Of a DNA stretch of 64,000 bases, positions 10,913 through 21,488 are shown piece after piece. Origin of the DNA: Proteus hauseri ATCC 700826 (GTDB lineage Bacteria; Pseudomonadota; Gammaproteobacteria; Enterobacterales; Enterobacteriaceae); assembly GCF_001654965.1 (NCBI RefSeq), contig NZ_LXEV01000021.1:62001-126000 (forward strand), given 5' to 3'. The first letter of the stretch is position 1. Each line of letters begins with the position of its first letter. Position numbers and translations under genes: made by a program. The notes under the pieces were generated by a model. That model saw only the letters and a list, made by a program, of their open reading frames with translations. It was not told the origin of the DNA and did no database searches.

Positions 10913-11413
10913 GTGAGTGTTGATATCAGAAAATACACACTGATAGGACTAATCTTTGTATTAGCTATTCTTTCGTTTATCGTATGGAAGTGGATTTTTC
11001 CACAGCCTCAATTCGCTCATGTTGTTTCAGCAACACCAATAAAATCAACCGTGTTTGTTACAGAAGAATATTGTCACCGTATCGGTTTACCTACGCCATT
11101 TACACCAGAAAATTTATCAAGATTTCATCCAGCAGAAAAAGAGTGTCGAGTTTTTTACATGATTGAAGCACTCAACGACAAAAATATTGCTCGTTTCCCA
11201 TATCCACAATTTAAAGAGTGTATTCCTATTTATCGTCAAGAGCGCAGGGTGGTTGGCTATGATGTGCTTTATACCATTGATGGAACACCAGGAAAAGTAC
11301 GTACTACGTTTAAACCAGGCGAGACTATTCCATTAGATCCACAAGGGCGCTTAATTTTAGAACAAGAACCTTATTGCTCTATGAATGAGAATGTTCCTTG
11401 TCGAAAAGAATAA
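10913..11413 (+). CDS. umoD: UmoD-like swarming regulator (YcfJ relative)
   Basis: Probable upregulator of the flagellar master operon flhDC; in P. mirabilis UmoD acts in the envelope upstream of flhDC expression. One N-terminal membrane helix (residues 8-26) is followed by QFAHVVSATPIKSTV, and the C-terminal part is VGYDVLYTIDGTPGKVRTTF with IPLDPQGRLIL. Both blocks match E. coli YcfJ, but the central glycine-zipper segment of YcfJ is replaced by an unrelated Cys-containing stretch. The start is GTG after AAAGGGGAAAAA. Its position after ndh matches ycfJ. The name rests on recall of the YcfJ-UmoD relationship. Confidence 0.75.
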   Translation: MSVDIRKYTLIGLIFVLAILSFIVWKWIFPQPQFAHVVSATPIKSTVFVTEEYCHRIGLPTPFTPENLSRFHPAEKECRVFYMIEALNDKNIARFPYPQFKECIPIYRQERRVVGYDVLYTIDGTPGKVRTTFKPGETIPLDPQGRLILEQEPYCSMNENVPCRKE

Positions 11414-11547
11414 TAGATTAAAAATTAATATGTTACGGTAGATATTAATCTTATTACGTCACTCATCTAATAAAAATTAAGATAAAAATATTTAAATCAT
11501 TGTTGTCATTATTTCAGTTAAAACACCAGTGACATTGAATGCAAATT

Positions 11548-11580
11548 AAAGGCGTAAATAGTTAAATTTACGCCTTTTTA
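11548..11580. terminator. Bidirectional terminator between umoD and mfd
   Basis: AAAGGCGTAAAT/ATTTACGCCTTT perfect stem with flanking A and T runs, placed between the convergent umoD and mfd genes. Confidence 0.85.
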
Positions 11581-11606
11581 TCAAAGCGTTATCTAGCAGT
11601 AGATGA

Positions 11607-14600
11607 TTATCCGATTCGATGCTCAGCAAATGCTTCTAGCATATTATCAATAAAGATAAGACGTTTTTCTCGTTCTGTAAGATCAACAATAAATTTCAAT
11701 TTTGTTGGTCCATCTAAACGAAAAATTAACGGTTGTTCTTGTAATAAGCTAATGAGATAACTTGGGTCAACATTATTTTTCTTACCAAACTCAATAAATC
11801 CACCTTTATCATTAGCCTCAATTCGGGTGATCCCTAAACTCATGGCATTAAGACGAATAGCAGTATTGCGTAATAGATTACGCCCTGCATCTGGTAATGT
11901 ACCAAACCTATCAATCAGTTCGGCTCTTAAATCATTCAGCTCATTTAAGTCACTAGCACTGGCAATTCGTTTATAGAATGAGAGCCTAACATTAACATCA
12001 GGAATATAATCATCTGGCAGCAGAACGGGCATCCTTAATTCAATTTCAGTCTGTTGATTAGTCAGATCTTCTAAGGATGGCTCTCGACCTTCTTTTAATG
12101 CATCGACTGCGCTTTCTAATAGCTCCATATACAACGAGAAGCCAATGGTATTCATTTGTCCGCTTTGTTCTTCACCTAAGAGTTCACCGGCACCGCGGAT
12201 CTCTAAATCATGCGTTGCAAGTGCAAAACCCGCACCAAGATCTTCTAAAGATGCAATAGCTTCTAAGCGTTTATGTGCATCTTTGGTCATCGCCTTAGGA
12301 TGTGGCGTTAGCAAATAAGCATAAGCTTGGTGATGTGAACGACCAACACGACCACGTAACTGATGTAATTGCGCTAAACCAAAATGATCAGCACGTTCAA
12401 TAATAATGGTATTGGCACTTGGAATATCTATACCCGTTTCAATAATGGTCGTACATAGTAAAACGTTAAAGCGTTGATGGTGAAAATCATTCATTACTCG
12501 CTCAAGGTCTCTTTCACGCATTTGACCATGACCAATCCCAATTCGGGCTTCTGGTACTAATTCAGCAAGTCTATCGCGAGCTTTTTCAATATTTTCAACA
12601 TCGTTATATAAGTAATAAACCTGACCACCGCGTAAGGTTTCACGCAGTATCGCTTCGCGTACAACTAAATCGTCATATTCGCGTACAAAGGTTTTAACTG
12701 ATAAACGGCGCGCGGGCGGTGTAGCAATAATAGAAAGATCACGCATTCCACTCATAGCCATATTTAATGTACGAGGGATAGGTGTTGCAGTGAGCGTTAA
12801 AATATCAACATTAGCACGCATCGCTTTAATTCGTTCTTTATGGCGTACACCAAAACGATGTTCTTCATCAACAATTAACAGACCCAGATCTTTCCATTGA
12901 ATACTTGGTTGTAATAGCTTGTGTGTGCCAATTACAATATCTATAGTCCCTTCAGCTAGTTTTTCAGTGATCTGTTGTTGTTCTTTGGCACTACGAAAAC
13001 GTGAGATCATCTCAATATTAACGGGCCAATTAGCAAAACGATCACGGAAATTATCGAAGTGTTGCTGAGCAAGCAGTGTCGTAGGAACTAAAATAGCAAC
13101 TTGTTTATTATTGCTAATGGCAAGAAAAGCAGCGCGCATTGCTACTTCAGTTTTACCAAAGCCAACATCACCACAAACTAATCTATCCATTGCAATAGGT
13201 TGACACATATCGCTAAGTACAGCATTAATCGCCATTTCTTGGTCTGGCGTGGTTTCAAATGGGAAGCTTTGGCGGAAAGATTGGTATTGTTCTCTATCCA
13301 TTTTAAAGGCAAAACCCGTTTTAACCGCGCGTTGAGCATATACATCTAATAGTTCAGCAGCGACATCACGTACTTTTTCAGCTGCTTTTTGACGCGCTTT
13401 AGTCCACGCCTCGCCGCCCAATTTATGAAGCGGGGCATTTTCATCAGCACCGCCTGAATAGCGGCTAATCAGATGAAGTGAGGAAACAGGAACATAAAGT
13501 TTATCGCCACCCGCATAAGTCAGCATTAAATACTCAGCTTTAACGCCACCCGCTTCTAGTGTGGTCATACCTTGATATCGACCCACACCATGTTCAAGAT
13601 GAACAACAGGCTGTCCTGGACTCAACTCAGCGAGGTTACGAATTAAAGTATCAGTGTTGATTGTACGGCGATTATCTTGACGACGACGATTAACACGTTC
13701 ACCAAGCATATCGCTTTCGCAAATCATCGCGAGTTGGCGGTGACTATCAATAAAGCCGTGTTCAGCAGCACCAATAATAAAGTAACAGCCTTTTTCTTTA
13801 GCATCAGCTAATTCAATAATTTGCTTTGGCGCTATTTTTATACGGGATAACAGCTCTTGTACCGTTTCGCGTCGGCCTTCACTTTCAACAGAAAAAACAA
13901 TACTGCCGGAGAACTGCTCTTGGAAACGGCGCAAGTTATCGAGAGGGGATTTACTTTGCGCATTAATTGATAAATCAGGTAGTGGCTGATAACCCAGATT
14001 TGTTTGCCCAGCCTTTTCAGGTAAGATTTCGCTGCGTAGCTGAATGCGTGGCCACTGCTTTAGCGCTTTATTGAAGTTATCAACATTTAGCCAGATATCA
14101 TCCGGGGGTAATAGTGGACGCATAGGATCGACGCGCCTACTTTCATAACGCTGATTGATATCTAGCCAAAATTTATCAGCTGAATCTTGGAGGTCTTGCG
14201 TAACAATTAAGGTATTTTTAGGAAAATAAGCAAATAAATTTGATAGTGGCTGACTAAAAAATAGCGATTGCCAATATTCAATCCCAGCGGGTAATACATG
14301 TTTACTGACTTGCTGATAAATATGTTCCGGATCACGCCTTACATCAAAGCGCTCACGCCACTGACTACGAAATAGCTCAATTGCATTTGCATCAGTAGGG
14401 AATTCATGGGCAGGTAACAGATTTATTTGCTCAACTTCAGCTAAAGTACGTTGTGTATCAACATCAAAAGTACGCAAACTATCAATTTCATCATCAAAAA
14501 AATCAACGCGAAAGGGTAACTCACTTCCCATCGGAAAAAGATCGAGTAATGCGCCTCGTGTCGCGTATTCACCATGTTCTAAAACTTGTTCTACATGGCG

Positions 14601-15050
14601 ATATCCTGCTTCATCAAGTGTTTTGCGTAAATTATCACGAGAAAGTAGCTCACCTTTGTGCATTATTAATGCATGACCTGCGAGATAATCCGTAGGACAG
14701 ACTTTTTGCATTAACGTATTGACTGGTAAGATTAAAATTCCCTTGAGAAGTGATGGGATACGGTATAGCGTAGAAAGGCGATTAGAGATAATCTCTTGAT
14801 GAGGCGAAAAACTGTCGTAGGGCAATGTTTCCCAATCAGAGAGGGTATCTACCGGATAATCACAAAACTGACGGATTTCATCTTGTAACCGTAATGCGTT
14901 TTGCATATCCCGAGTGACAAGAACGACTAATCCCGAATGACGTTTAATGATATCTGCGCATTCTAAGGCACAAGCGGCACCTGACAGCTGACCTAGCTGG
15001 CGAGTATCCCCTTGTTTTACAGGAAGTTGATAACGATATTCTGAGGACAT
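11607..15050 (-). CDS. mfd: Transcription-repair coupling factor Mfd
   Basis: ATP-dependent translocase that removes stalled RNA polymerase at lesions and recruits UvrA. In order it has UvrB-homology domains, the RNAP-interacting domain (RQDNRRTINTDTLIRNLAELSPG followed by VVHLEHGVGRYQG), and RecG-like helicase motifs (GDVGFGKTEVAMRAAF, DEEHRFGVRHKER, TATPIPRTLNMA, QLRGRVGRSHHQAYAYLL). I place the start at the Met giving MSSEYRYQLPVK, which aligns with E. coli Mfd. The frame is open a further 15 codons upstream (to 15095), but neither start has a strong ribosome site. It has 1147 residues, the family length. Confidence 0.95.
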   Translation of the reverse strand: MSSEYRYQLPVKQGDTRQLGQLSGAACALECADIIKRHSGLVVLVTRDMQNALRLQDEIRQFCDYPVDTLSDWETLPYDSFSPHQEIISNRLSTLYRIPSLLKGILILPVNTLMQKVCPTDYLAGHALIMHKGELLSRDNLRKTLDEAGYRHVEQVLEHGEYATRGALLDLFPMGSELPFRVDFFDDEIDSLRTFDVDTQRTLAEVEQINLLPAHEFPTDANAIELFRSQWRERFDVRRDPEHIYQQVSKHVLPAGIEYWQSLFFSQPLSNLFAYFPKNTLIVTQDLQDSADKFWLDINQRYESRRVDPMRPLLPPDDIWLNVDNFNKALKQWPRIQLRSEILPEKAGQTNLGYQPLPDLSINAQSKSPLDNLRRFQEQFSGSIVFSVESEGRRETVQELLSRIKIAPKQIIELADAKEKGCYFIIGAAEHGFIDSHRQLAMICESDMLGERVNRRRQDNRRTINTDTLIRNLAELSPGQPVVHLEHGVGRYQGMTTLEAGGVKAEYLMLTYAGGDKLYVPVSSLHLISRYSGGADENAPLHKLGGEAWTKARQKAAEKVRDVAAELLDVYAQRAVKTGFAFKMDREQYQSFRQSFPFETTPDQEMAINAVLSDMCQPIAMDRLVCGDVGFGKTEVAMRAAFLAISNNKQVAILVPTTLLAQQHFDNFRDRFANWPVNIEMISRFRSAKEQQQITEKLAEGTIDIVIGTHKLLQPSIQWKDLGLLIVDEEHRFGVRHKERIKAMRANVDILTLTATPIPRTLNMAMSGMRDLSIIATPPARRLSVKTFVREYDDLVVREAILRETLRGGQVYYLYNDVENIEKARDRLAELVPEARIGIGHGQMRERDLERVMNDFHHQRFNVLLCTTIIETGIDIPSANTIIIERADHFGLAQLHQLRGRVGRSHHQAYAYLLTPHPKAMTKDAHKRLEAIASLEDLGAGFALATHDLEIRGAGELLGEEQSGQMNTIGFSLYMELLESAVDALKEGREPSLEDLTNQQTEIELRMPVLLPDDYIPDVNVRLSFYKRIASASDLNELNDLRAELIDRFGTLPDAGRNLLRNTAIRLNAMSLGITRIEANDKGGFIEFGKKNNVDPSYLISLLQEQPLIFRLDGPTKLKFIVDLTEREKRLIFIDNMLEAFAEHRIG

Positions 15051-15244
15051 AAGCGTGTAATGTGAACTCTTGGTTGTAGTTAACTCCCAACACATCTTCA
15101 GCGTAATCGCTAAAGCTTAAACTGGCGGGCAGGTTAAGATAAAAGAAAAAACCACAGTTTGGGAATAGAGTGGTTCCATTCAGTAAGACTACCCTTTATT
15201 ATCCCTGAACACTTCGCATTAGCAACAGGAACAGCACAGATTTC

Positions 15245-16447
15245 ATGTACAATTCTGTCTCATTTTTTATAGGGCTCCGTTATATGCGGGGTCGTGCGGT
15301 CGATAAGTTCGGCCGCTTCGTCTCTTGGCTATCAGCTTTAGGGATTATGTTAGGTGTTGCGGCACTAATCACTGTGACTTCTGTAATGAATGGTTTTGAG
15401 CGTTCATTACAAGACAGTATATTGGCCTATATTCCACAAGCTATTATCACAACCCCTAATGGACAATTGCCAAAACAAGATAGCACTGCGCAAACTTTAT
15501 TAAAACGAGAAGGTGTTATAAATGTCGTTCCTTTAGTTGAAGGCGATGTTGTTTTACAAAGTAAAGACAATATCAGTGTTGGCATAATGTTAGGTGTTGA
15601 AAAAGCGCAAGATGAACCATTAACACAATATATTCGTTATGGTAATTTTTCGATGCTTAAAGCGGGTGAATATGGCGTTATCCTTGGTAATAATTTAGCT
15701 AAACAGCTAAAAGCAAAAGAAGGGGATAAAATCCGTCTCATTGTTCCTAGCGTGAGCCAATTAACGCCAATGGGCAGAGTTCCAAGTCAGCGACTTTTTA
15801 CTGTCAAAGGTATTTTTCAAAGTGGTGGTGATGCTGATGCTTCACAGGTTCTTGTTAATCAGCAAGATGCTGCACGTTTAATGCGTTATCAACCCGGTAA
15901 TATTACTGGGTGGCGTCTCTTTTTCTCATCTCCACTGAATATCGAAAAATATAGCGCTCAATCTTTACCTGAAGGATTAAGTTGGAAAGATTGGCGAGAG
16001 CGTAAAGGTGAATTTTTCCAAGCTGTTAAAATGGAAAAAAATATGATGGGATTATTATTAAGCTTAATTATTGCGGTGGCAGCTTTTAATATTATTACCT
16101 CTCTTTCTTTATTGGTGATGGAAAAACAAGGTGAAGTCGCTATTTTGCAAACAATGGGATTAAAGCGAACTCAGATAATGTCTATCTTTATGCTGCAAGG
16201 TGCTGGCGCTGGCATTATGGGAGCTATAGCTGGTGGGTTATTAGGTGCCTTACTGTCTAGTCAGCTTAATATTATTATGCCAGCCGTTGGGCTTATTCCT
16301 CATGGTGTTGAATTACCTGCAACATTAGAATGGGGACGCGTATTTATTATTGGTTTTGCTGCCATTGTTATTTCACTTTTATCGACTTTATACCCGTCTT
16401 GGCGGGCAGCGACAATTCAGCCAGCAGAGGCGCTACGTTATGAGTAA
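15245..16447 (+). CDS. lolC: Lipoprotein-releasing ABC transporter permease LolC
   Basis: Inner-membrane subunit of LolCDE, which passes outer-membrane lipoproteins to LolA. The N-terminal helix (about 25-47) is followed by a large periplasmic domain and three C-terminal helices. The LolC-specific N-terminus [23 protein letters not shown] and the C-terminal [19 protein letters not shown] are present. It has 400 residues. It overlaps lolD by 8 bases. Confidence 0.97.
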   Translation: MYNSVSFFIGLRYMRGRAVDKFGRFVSWLSALGIMLGVAALITVTSVMNGFERSLQDSILAYIPQAIITTPNGQLPKQDSTAQTLLKREGVINVVPLVEGDVVLQSKDNISVGIMLGVEKAQDEPLTQYIRYGNFSMLKAGEYGVILGNNLAKQLKAKEGDKIRLIVPSVSQLTPMGRVPSQRLFTVKGIFQSGGDADASQVLVNQQDAARLMRYQPGNITGWRLFFSSPLNIEKYSAQSLPEGLSWKDWRERKGEFFQAVKMEKNMMGLLLSLIIAVAAFNIITSLSLLVMEKQGEVAILQTMGLKRTQIMSIFMLQGAGAGIMGAIAGGLLGALLSSQLNIIMPAVGLIPHGVELPATLEWGRVFIIGFAAIVISLLSTLYPSWRAATIQPAEALRYE

Positions 16448-17195
16448 TTCTTCTTTTAAATCAGAATACCCATCAGAAATACAAGCAAAAATTGAGACAC
16501 AATATTTATTAGATTGTCATGCGCTATGCAAAGAGTACAAAGATGGTTCGATCTCAACGCAAGTTTTAAAATCAGTCTCTTTTTCAATGGGGCAAGGTGA
16601 TTTTTTAGCTATTGTCGGAAGTTCTGGATCGGGTAAAAGTACGTTATTACATCTATTAGGTGGCTTAGATTCGCCAAGTTCAGGCGAGGTCTTTTTTAAA
16701 GCACAATCACTAAATAAGCTCTCATCGTCGCAAAAAGCAGATTTACGTAATACTCAACTTGGTTTTATTTACCAATTTCATCATCTTTTGCCTGATTTTA
16801 CGGCGCTTGAAAATGTTGCTATGCCTTTAATGATTGGCGGCGCCAGTGTGGCCAATGCAAAACAAAAAGCGATGTCTCTTTTAGACGCTGTTGGCTTAAA
16901 AGAGCGAGCACATCATCGTCCATCAGAGCTTTCTGGTGGTGAAAGGCAACGTGTTGCTATTGCGAGAGCTTTGGTGAATGATCCTGCGTTAGTTCTTGCT
17001 GATGAGCCAACAGGTAATCTTGACCAAAAGAATGCTGAAGCTATTTTTGAATTATTGCTGAAGTTAAATAAAGAGAAAAAAACGGCATTTTTAGTGGTGA
17101 CACACGATTTAGCATTAGCTGCACGTTTTCAGCGTCAGCTTGAAATGAAAGATGGTCAATTACAGCAACATGACTCGGTTTCAGGAGTGAAATAA
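16440..17195 (+). CDS. lolD: Lipoprotein-releasing ATPase LolD
   Basis: ABC ATPase of LolCDE. Walker A is GSSGSGKST, the Q-loop is [18 protein letters not shown], the signature is [15 protein letters not shown], and Walker B is [12 protein letters not shown]. The start at 16440 overlaps the lolC end; the same frame is open further upstream, but that part lies inside lolC. It has 251 residues with a slightly long N-terminus. Its stop overlaps the lolE start. Confidence 0.96.
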   Translation: MSNSSFKSEYPSEIQAKIETQYLLDCHALCKEYKDGSISTQVLKSVSFSMGQGDFLAIVGSSGSGKSTLLHLLGGLDSPSSGEVFFKAQSLNKLSSSQKADLRNTQLGFIYQFHHLLPDFTALENVAMPLMIGGASVANAKQKAMSLLDAVGLKERAHHRPSELSGGERQRVAIARALVNDPALVLADEPTGNLDQKNAEAIFELLLKLNKEKKTAFLVVTHDLALAARFQRQLEMKDGQLQQHDSVSGVK

Positions 17196-18442
17196 TGGCT
17201 CAGTTGCCACTTGCTTTAGTGACTGCTCTGCGTTTTTCAAGAGGACGAAAGCGTGCAGGAATGGTCTCTTTAATCTCAATTATATCGACATTAGGAATTA
17301 TGCTCGGTGTCGCTGTTCTTATTATTGGCTTAAGTGCCATGAATGGTTTTGAGCGCGAGCTAAAAAATCGCATTCTTTCTGTTGTTCCTCATGGGCAAAT
17401 ATATTCAGTTGAACAGCCATTTACGCAGTGGCAATCGGCATTACCGCGTATCGAAAATACCCCGGGCGTTGCTGCTGCTGCACCTTATATTTTGCTTACA
17501 GGACTATTAGAAAAAGGCACTGATTTAAAAGCCGTTCAAGTAATGGGAGTATTGCCAGAAAAGCAACCTGATATCAGTCTATTACCCAGTTATGTACAAG
17601 ATAACGCATGGCAAGATTTTAAAGCCGGAAAACAGCAAGTTATTATTGGACAAGGTGTTGCTGACTCATTAAAAATTACTAAAGGCGATTGGTTAACTGT
17701 ATTAATTCCTAATAATGACGATCCAACTAAGTTATTACAGCCTAAACGTATTCGTTTACAGGTGAGTGGGATTTTTCGTTTAAGTGGTATGCTCGATCAC
17801 CAATTAGCCCTTATTCCACTGACTGATGCTCAACAATATATGGATTATGGCAATGGTGTTACAGGGATTGAAATAAAAACGGCCGATCCTTTTACTGCTA
17901 ATGAAGTTATTCATAATGCAGGATTAAATAGCCAAGAATATGTTTATGCAAAAAGCTGGATAAGTGATTATGGTTATATGTATAGCGATATTCAGATGAT
18001 CCGCAGCATTATGTATTTATCGATGATCTTAGTAATAGGTGTTGCCTGTTTTAATATTGTTTCTACGCTTATTATGGCCGTTAGAGATAAAAGCAGTGAT
18101 ATTGCTATTTTAAGGACTCTTGGTGCAAGAGATAGTCATATTCGTAATATTTTCCTATGGTATGGTTTATTATCTGGCATGATTGGTTGTGTTGCTGGGG
18201 TTATTGTGGGTGTTTTAGTTGCACTTAATCTTACGCCGTTGGTTTCTGCTATTGAATCACTTACAGGGCATAGTGTGCTTTCAGGCGATGTTTATTTTGT
18301 TGACTTTTTACCTTCTGAAATTCATGGAATAGATGTTTTTTCTGTATTTCTTACTACGGTTGTCTTAAGTCTAATAGCCAGTTGGTATCCTGCTCGTAGG
18401 GCAACTAAACTTGATCCGGCGAGAATTCTAAGTGGACAATAA
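17195..18442 (+). CDS. lolE: Lipoprotein-releasing ABC transporter permease LolE
   Basis: Second membrane subunit of LolCDE, paralogous to LolC, and the subunit that takes the main share in lipoprotein binding. It has 415 residues with one N-terminal and three C-terminal helices, [19 protein letters not shown] in the N-terminal part and [20 protein letters not shown] at the end. lolC-lolD-lolE form one overlapping operon. In E. coli nagK follows; here only 85 bases separate lolE from cobB. Confidence 0.96.
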   Translation: MAQLPLALVTALRFSRGRKRAGMVSLISIISTLGIMLGVAVLIIGLSAMNGFERELKNRILSVVPHGQIYSVEQPFTQWQSALPRIENTPGVAAAAPYILLTGLLEKGTDLKAVQVMGVLPEKQPDISLLPSYVQDNAWQDFKAGKQQVIIGQGVADSLKITKGDWLTVLIPNNDDPTKLLQPKRIRLQVSGIFRLSGMLDHQLALIPLTDAQQYMDYGNGVTGIEIKTADPFTANEVIHNAGLNSQEYVYAKSWISDYGYMYSDIQMIRSIMYLSMILVIGVACFNIVSTLIMAVRDKSSDIAILRTLGARDSHIRNIFLWYGLLSGMIGCVAGVIVGVLVALNLTPLVSAIESLTGHSVLSGDVYFVDFLPSEIHGIDVFSVFLTTVVLSLIASWYPARRATKLDPARILSGQ

Positions 18443-18527
18443 GTTTAATGGCATAAAAATAAATAGAACACATTAAAATCGTTAATTTAAAACAGCTATA
18501 TTTTAAAAGTGAGAACCAAGGATTGTT

Positions 18528-19379
18528 ATGATGAAACTTCGTCATCGTCGGTTTAGGAAATATCGTAAGATTAAGTATCTACGCAGACAACATGCTCGTT
18601 GTCGTTATTTTCAATTAACCCATAAAACGGAGCATGAAATGAATTTACCCAAAGTCGTCGTATTAACTGGGGCTGGCATTTCAGCTGAATCAGGAATTAA
18701 AACATTCCGCTCAGAAGATGGATTGTGGGAAGAGCACCGTGTTGAAGATGTCGCAACGCCAGAAGGTTATCAACGAAATCCCAAGTTAGTTCAGCAGTTT
18801 TATAACGAGCGTCGTCGTCAACTGCAACAGCCTTCTATTCAGCCTAATGAAGCTCACTTCGCATTAGCAAAACTAGAGCAGCGCCTTGGTAAGGAAAACT
18901 TCTTACTTGTTACACAAAATATTGATAATCTGCATGAAAAAGCAGGTAGTCAGCATGTTTTACATATGCATGGTGAGTTGCTCAAAGTGCGTTGCCCTCA
19001 ATCTCGTCAAGTTTTTGAATGGAAAGGCGATTTGGAAACGAGTGACTATTGCCATTGTTGCCAATTTCCATCACCTTTGCGCCCACATATTGTGTGGTTT
19101 GGTGAGATGCCACTAGGAATGGAAGAGATTTATCAAGCATTAGCTGAGGCAGATATTTTTATTTCTATTGGTACTTCTGGCAATGTGTATCCTGCCGCTG
19201 GGTTTGTACATGAGGCAAAACTGACAGGAGCGCATACCGTTGAGCTAAATCTTGAGCCAAGTCTCGTTGAAAGTCAGTTTGAAGAAAAACACTATGGCCC
19301 AGCGAGCCAGGTTGTTGATGATTATGTTCATAAATTGTTTGATTTAATTAATGATCCTAAAGCTGATTTGACGCAATAA
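18528..19379 (+). CDS. cobB: NAD-dependent protein deacylase CobB (sirtuin)
   Basis: Removes acetyl and succinyl groups from lysines using NAD+. The sirtuin core is [19 protein letters not shown], then [12 protein letters not shown], the catalytic His in [12 protein letters not shown], and the zinc cysteines C and CHCC (one pair is partly non-canonical in spacing). About 37 N-terminal residues are highly basic ([16 protein letters not shown]), as in the long CobB form of E. coli and Salmonella. A second start, ATG 18639 with GGAG upstream, would give the short form [11 protein letters not shown]. It has 283 residues in the long form. Confidence 0.95.
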   Translation: MMKLRHRRFRKYRKIKYLRRQHARCRYFQLTHKTEHEMNLPKVVVLTGAGISAESGIKTFRSEDGLWEEHRVEDVATPEGYQRNPKLVQQFYNERRRQLQQPSIQPNEAHFALAKLEQRLGKENFLLVTQNIDNLHEKAGSQHVLHMHGELLKVRCPQSRQVFEWKGDLETSDYCHCCQFPSPLRPHIVWFGEMPLGMEEIYQALAEADIFISIGTSGNVYPAAGFVHEAKLTGAHTVELNLEPSLVESQFEEKHYGPASQVVDDYVHKLFDLINDPKADLTQ

Positions 19380-19430
19380 TTATTTTTTAAAGTTCCCTAT
19401 TATGAATCTTAGAGAGATTTAGGGGGCAAA

Positions 19431-20675
19431 ATGGATAAATTATTAGAACGGTTTTTCGAATACATTAGTTTTGATACTCAATCAAAGCCATCTTCAAAAA
19501 TATCGCCAAGTAGTGATGGGCAATTAAAGTTAGCAAAAGCGTTGGTGCAAGAGCTAAAAAAATTGGGTTTTTCTGATGTCACACTCAGTGATAAAGGCTG
19601 TGTGATGGCGGGATTACCCTCTAACGTTTCATGGCCAGTACCCGTAATTGGTTTTATTTCGCACCTTGATACATCACCTGATTTTTCAGGTAAGCATGTA
19701 AAACCACAAGTACTTGAAGATTATCGTGGGGGAGATATTGCCCTTGGTATTGGTGATGAAGTGTTATCGCCAGTTATGTTTCCAATTCTGCACTCAATGA
19801 TTGGTAAAACATTAATTACTACAGATGGAAAAACATTACTTGGTGCTGATGATAAGGCTGGTATTGCTGAAATCATTACGGCGATGGTACGTTTAAAAGA
19901 AACTAATCGACCGCACGGTGATATTCGCATTGCTTTTACGCCAGATGAAGAGATTGGCCGTGGTGCGCACTATGTTGATTTAAAAGAATTTGGTGCAAAC
20001 TGGGCTTATACCGTCGATGGGGGTGGTGTTGGTGAACTGGAGTTTGAAAACTTCAATGCTGCATCAGTAAGCATCAAAATTGTAGGTAACAATGTGCATC
20101 CCGGTAGTGCTAAAGGTGTGATGGTAAATGCGCTTGGTTTAGCTTCACGTATACACCAAGAATTACCAACAGATGAAACACCAGAAAATACGGATGGCTA
20201 TGATGGTTTTTATCATCTTCAAAGCATGAAAGGCAGTGTAGAAAGAGCGGATATGCACTATATTATCCGTGATTTTAACCGTAATCAGTTTGAAAAACGC
20301 AAACAAAATATGATTGCGATAGCAGAGAAAGTTGGTAAAGGTTTACACCCAGATTGCTATATTGAACTGACTATTGATGACAGTTATTACAATATGCACG
20401 ATAAGGTTGTTCAATTCCCACATATTATTGATATTGCTAAGCAAGCGATGATTGATTGCGATATTGAGCCAGATATTAAGCCTATTCGTGGCGGTACTGA
20501 TGGTGCACAACTTTCTTATCGCGGTTTGCCTTGTCCTAATATTTTCACTGGTGGCTATAACTTCCACGGTAAACATGAGTTTATTTCTCTTGAGGGAATG
20601 GAAGCGGCAGTTAGCGTTATTATGCGAATTGCAGAAATAACGGCGGAAAGAGAAAAGACGAAAGTCATTAGTTAA
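19431..20675 (+). CDS. pepT: Peptidase T (tripeptidase)
   Basis: Zinc aminotripeptidase of family M20B. Metal sites visible are [23 protein letters not shown], the catalytic Glu in [28 protein letters not shown], and the C-terminal NFHGKHEFI. It has 414 residues. It is monocistronic with its own terminator; in E. coli pepT is induced anaerobically. The ribosome site is AGGGGGCAAA. Confidence 0.96.
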   Translation: MDKLLERFFEYISFDTQSKPSSKISPSSDGQLKLAKALVQELKKLGFSDVTLSDKGCVMAGLPSNVSWPVPVIGFISHLDTSPDFSGKHVKPQVLEDYRGGDIALGIGDEVLSPVMFPILHSMIGKTLITTDGKTLLGADDKAGIAEIITAMVRLKETNRPHGDIRIAFTPDEEIGRGAHYVDLKEFGANWAYTVDGGGVGELEFENFNAASVSIKIVGNNVHPGSAKGVMVNALGLASRIHQELPTDETPENTDGYDGFYHLQSMKGSVERADMHYIIRDFNRNQFEKRKQNMIAIAEKVGKGLHPDCYIELTIDDSYYNMHDKVVQFPHIIDIAKQAMIDCDIEPDIKPIRGGTDGAQLSYRGLPCPNIFTGGYNFHGKHEFISLEGMEAAVSVIMRIAEITAEREKTKVIS

Positions 20676-20699
20676 TTTACAACTTTATAAATTTTATAT

Positions 20700-20735
20700 A
20701 CAACAATAGCCGAATAACGGCTATTGTTGTTTTTG
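20700..20735 (+). terminator. Intrinsic terminator after pepT
   Basis: ACAACAATAGCCG/CGGCTATTGTTGT 13-bp perfect stem followed by TTTTT. Confidence 0.9.
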
Positions 20736-20898
20736 GGCTATTTCTAAATCTAAATTTAATTATTTAATAAATAGTGTAATAAGTCTGATTATTCATTTAA
20801 CCTTGAATATGAGGTTGTTTATTAAGTAATCTTATTTGATTGAAAGAAAACAATATCGCTTATAGTAGTTGTAAAATGACTAAACAATGGATGTTATA

Positions 20899-21207
20899 AT
20901 GAAAACGACAACAGAATTATTATTTGAACCAGTAATAACTGAAAACTTACAACTTCGAGATAATGGAACTAAAACTGTTAATATTGAAGATAATGTATTG
21001 ACTATAAAATCAGAAAAACAATCACTAATTCTGGTGGTTAGTTACTTTATTATTTCCTTTGCTATTCTATTCTCTTTGTTTATGTTAAATAATAAACACA
21101 CACTATTATTATTATCTCTTCAAGTATCTTTCTTTATTTTTATACCTCTATTTTTTAAGAGCACTAGAATGTTTTTAAAAGAAGCGATAAATTATTTAAT
21201 GCGCTAG
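20899..21207 (+). CDS. Small two-helix membrane protein, unknown
   Basis: About 102 residues. A polar N-terminus (residues 1-40) with a short beta-like segment is followed by two hydrophobic helices (about residues 43-63 and 70-88) and a short basic tail. I do not recognise the family; the layout resembles the N-terminal half of YcxB-like proteins, which is only a guess. Two starts are possible (20887 and 20899); neither has a strong ribosome site. It stands alone between pepT and roxA, flanked by terminators. Confidence 0.5.
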   Translation: MKTTTELLFEPVITENLQLRDNGTKTVNIEDNVLTIKSEKQSLILVVSYFIISFAILFSLFMLNNKHTLLLLSLQVSFFIFIPLFFKSTRMFLKEAINYLMR

Positions 21208-21432
21208 ATTTAAAGCGATAACATAAAAAATAAAAGTGATAATACTCTTTAATAAAAAGGTTTTAATAAATAATTTTAGGTAATAAAAATCACAGAATAA
21301 ATTATATAAAGATAATAATTTTTTCTATAGTTGATGGTCTTGTTTTAAAACTAGCCACTGAAACTTGAAATAAACATAACTATTAACTTAATAAATGATA
21401 GATAATATCTTAATATTAAAAATAGGATAATT

Positions 21433-21460
21433 AAAACCCAGCTTTAGTTAGCTGGGTTTT
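21433..21460. terminator. Terminator between the small membrane protein and roxA
   Basis: AAAACCCAGCT/AGCTGGGTTTT stem. It can serve the reverse-strand roxA and the forward gene at 20899. The 220 bases before it are AT-rich and empty. Confidence 0.8.
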
Positions 21461-21488
21461 AAATGTAATAATTAGTTGCTATTGACAA

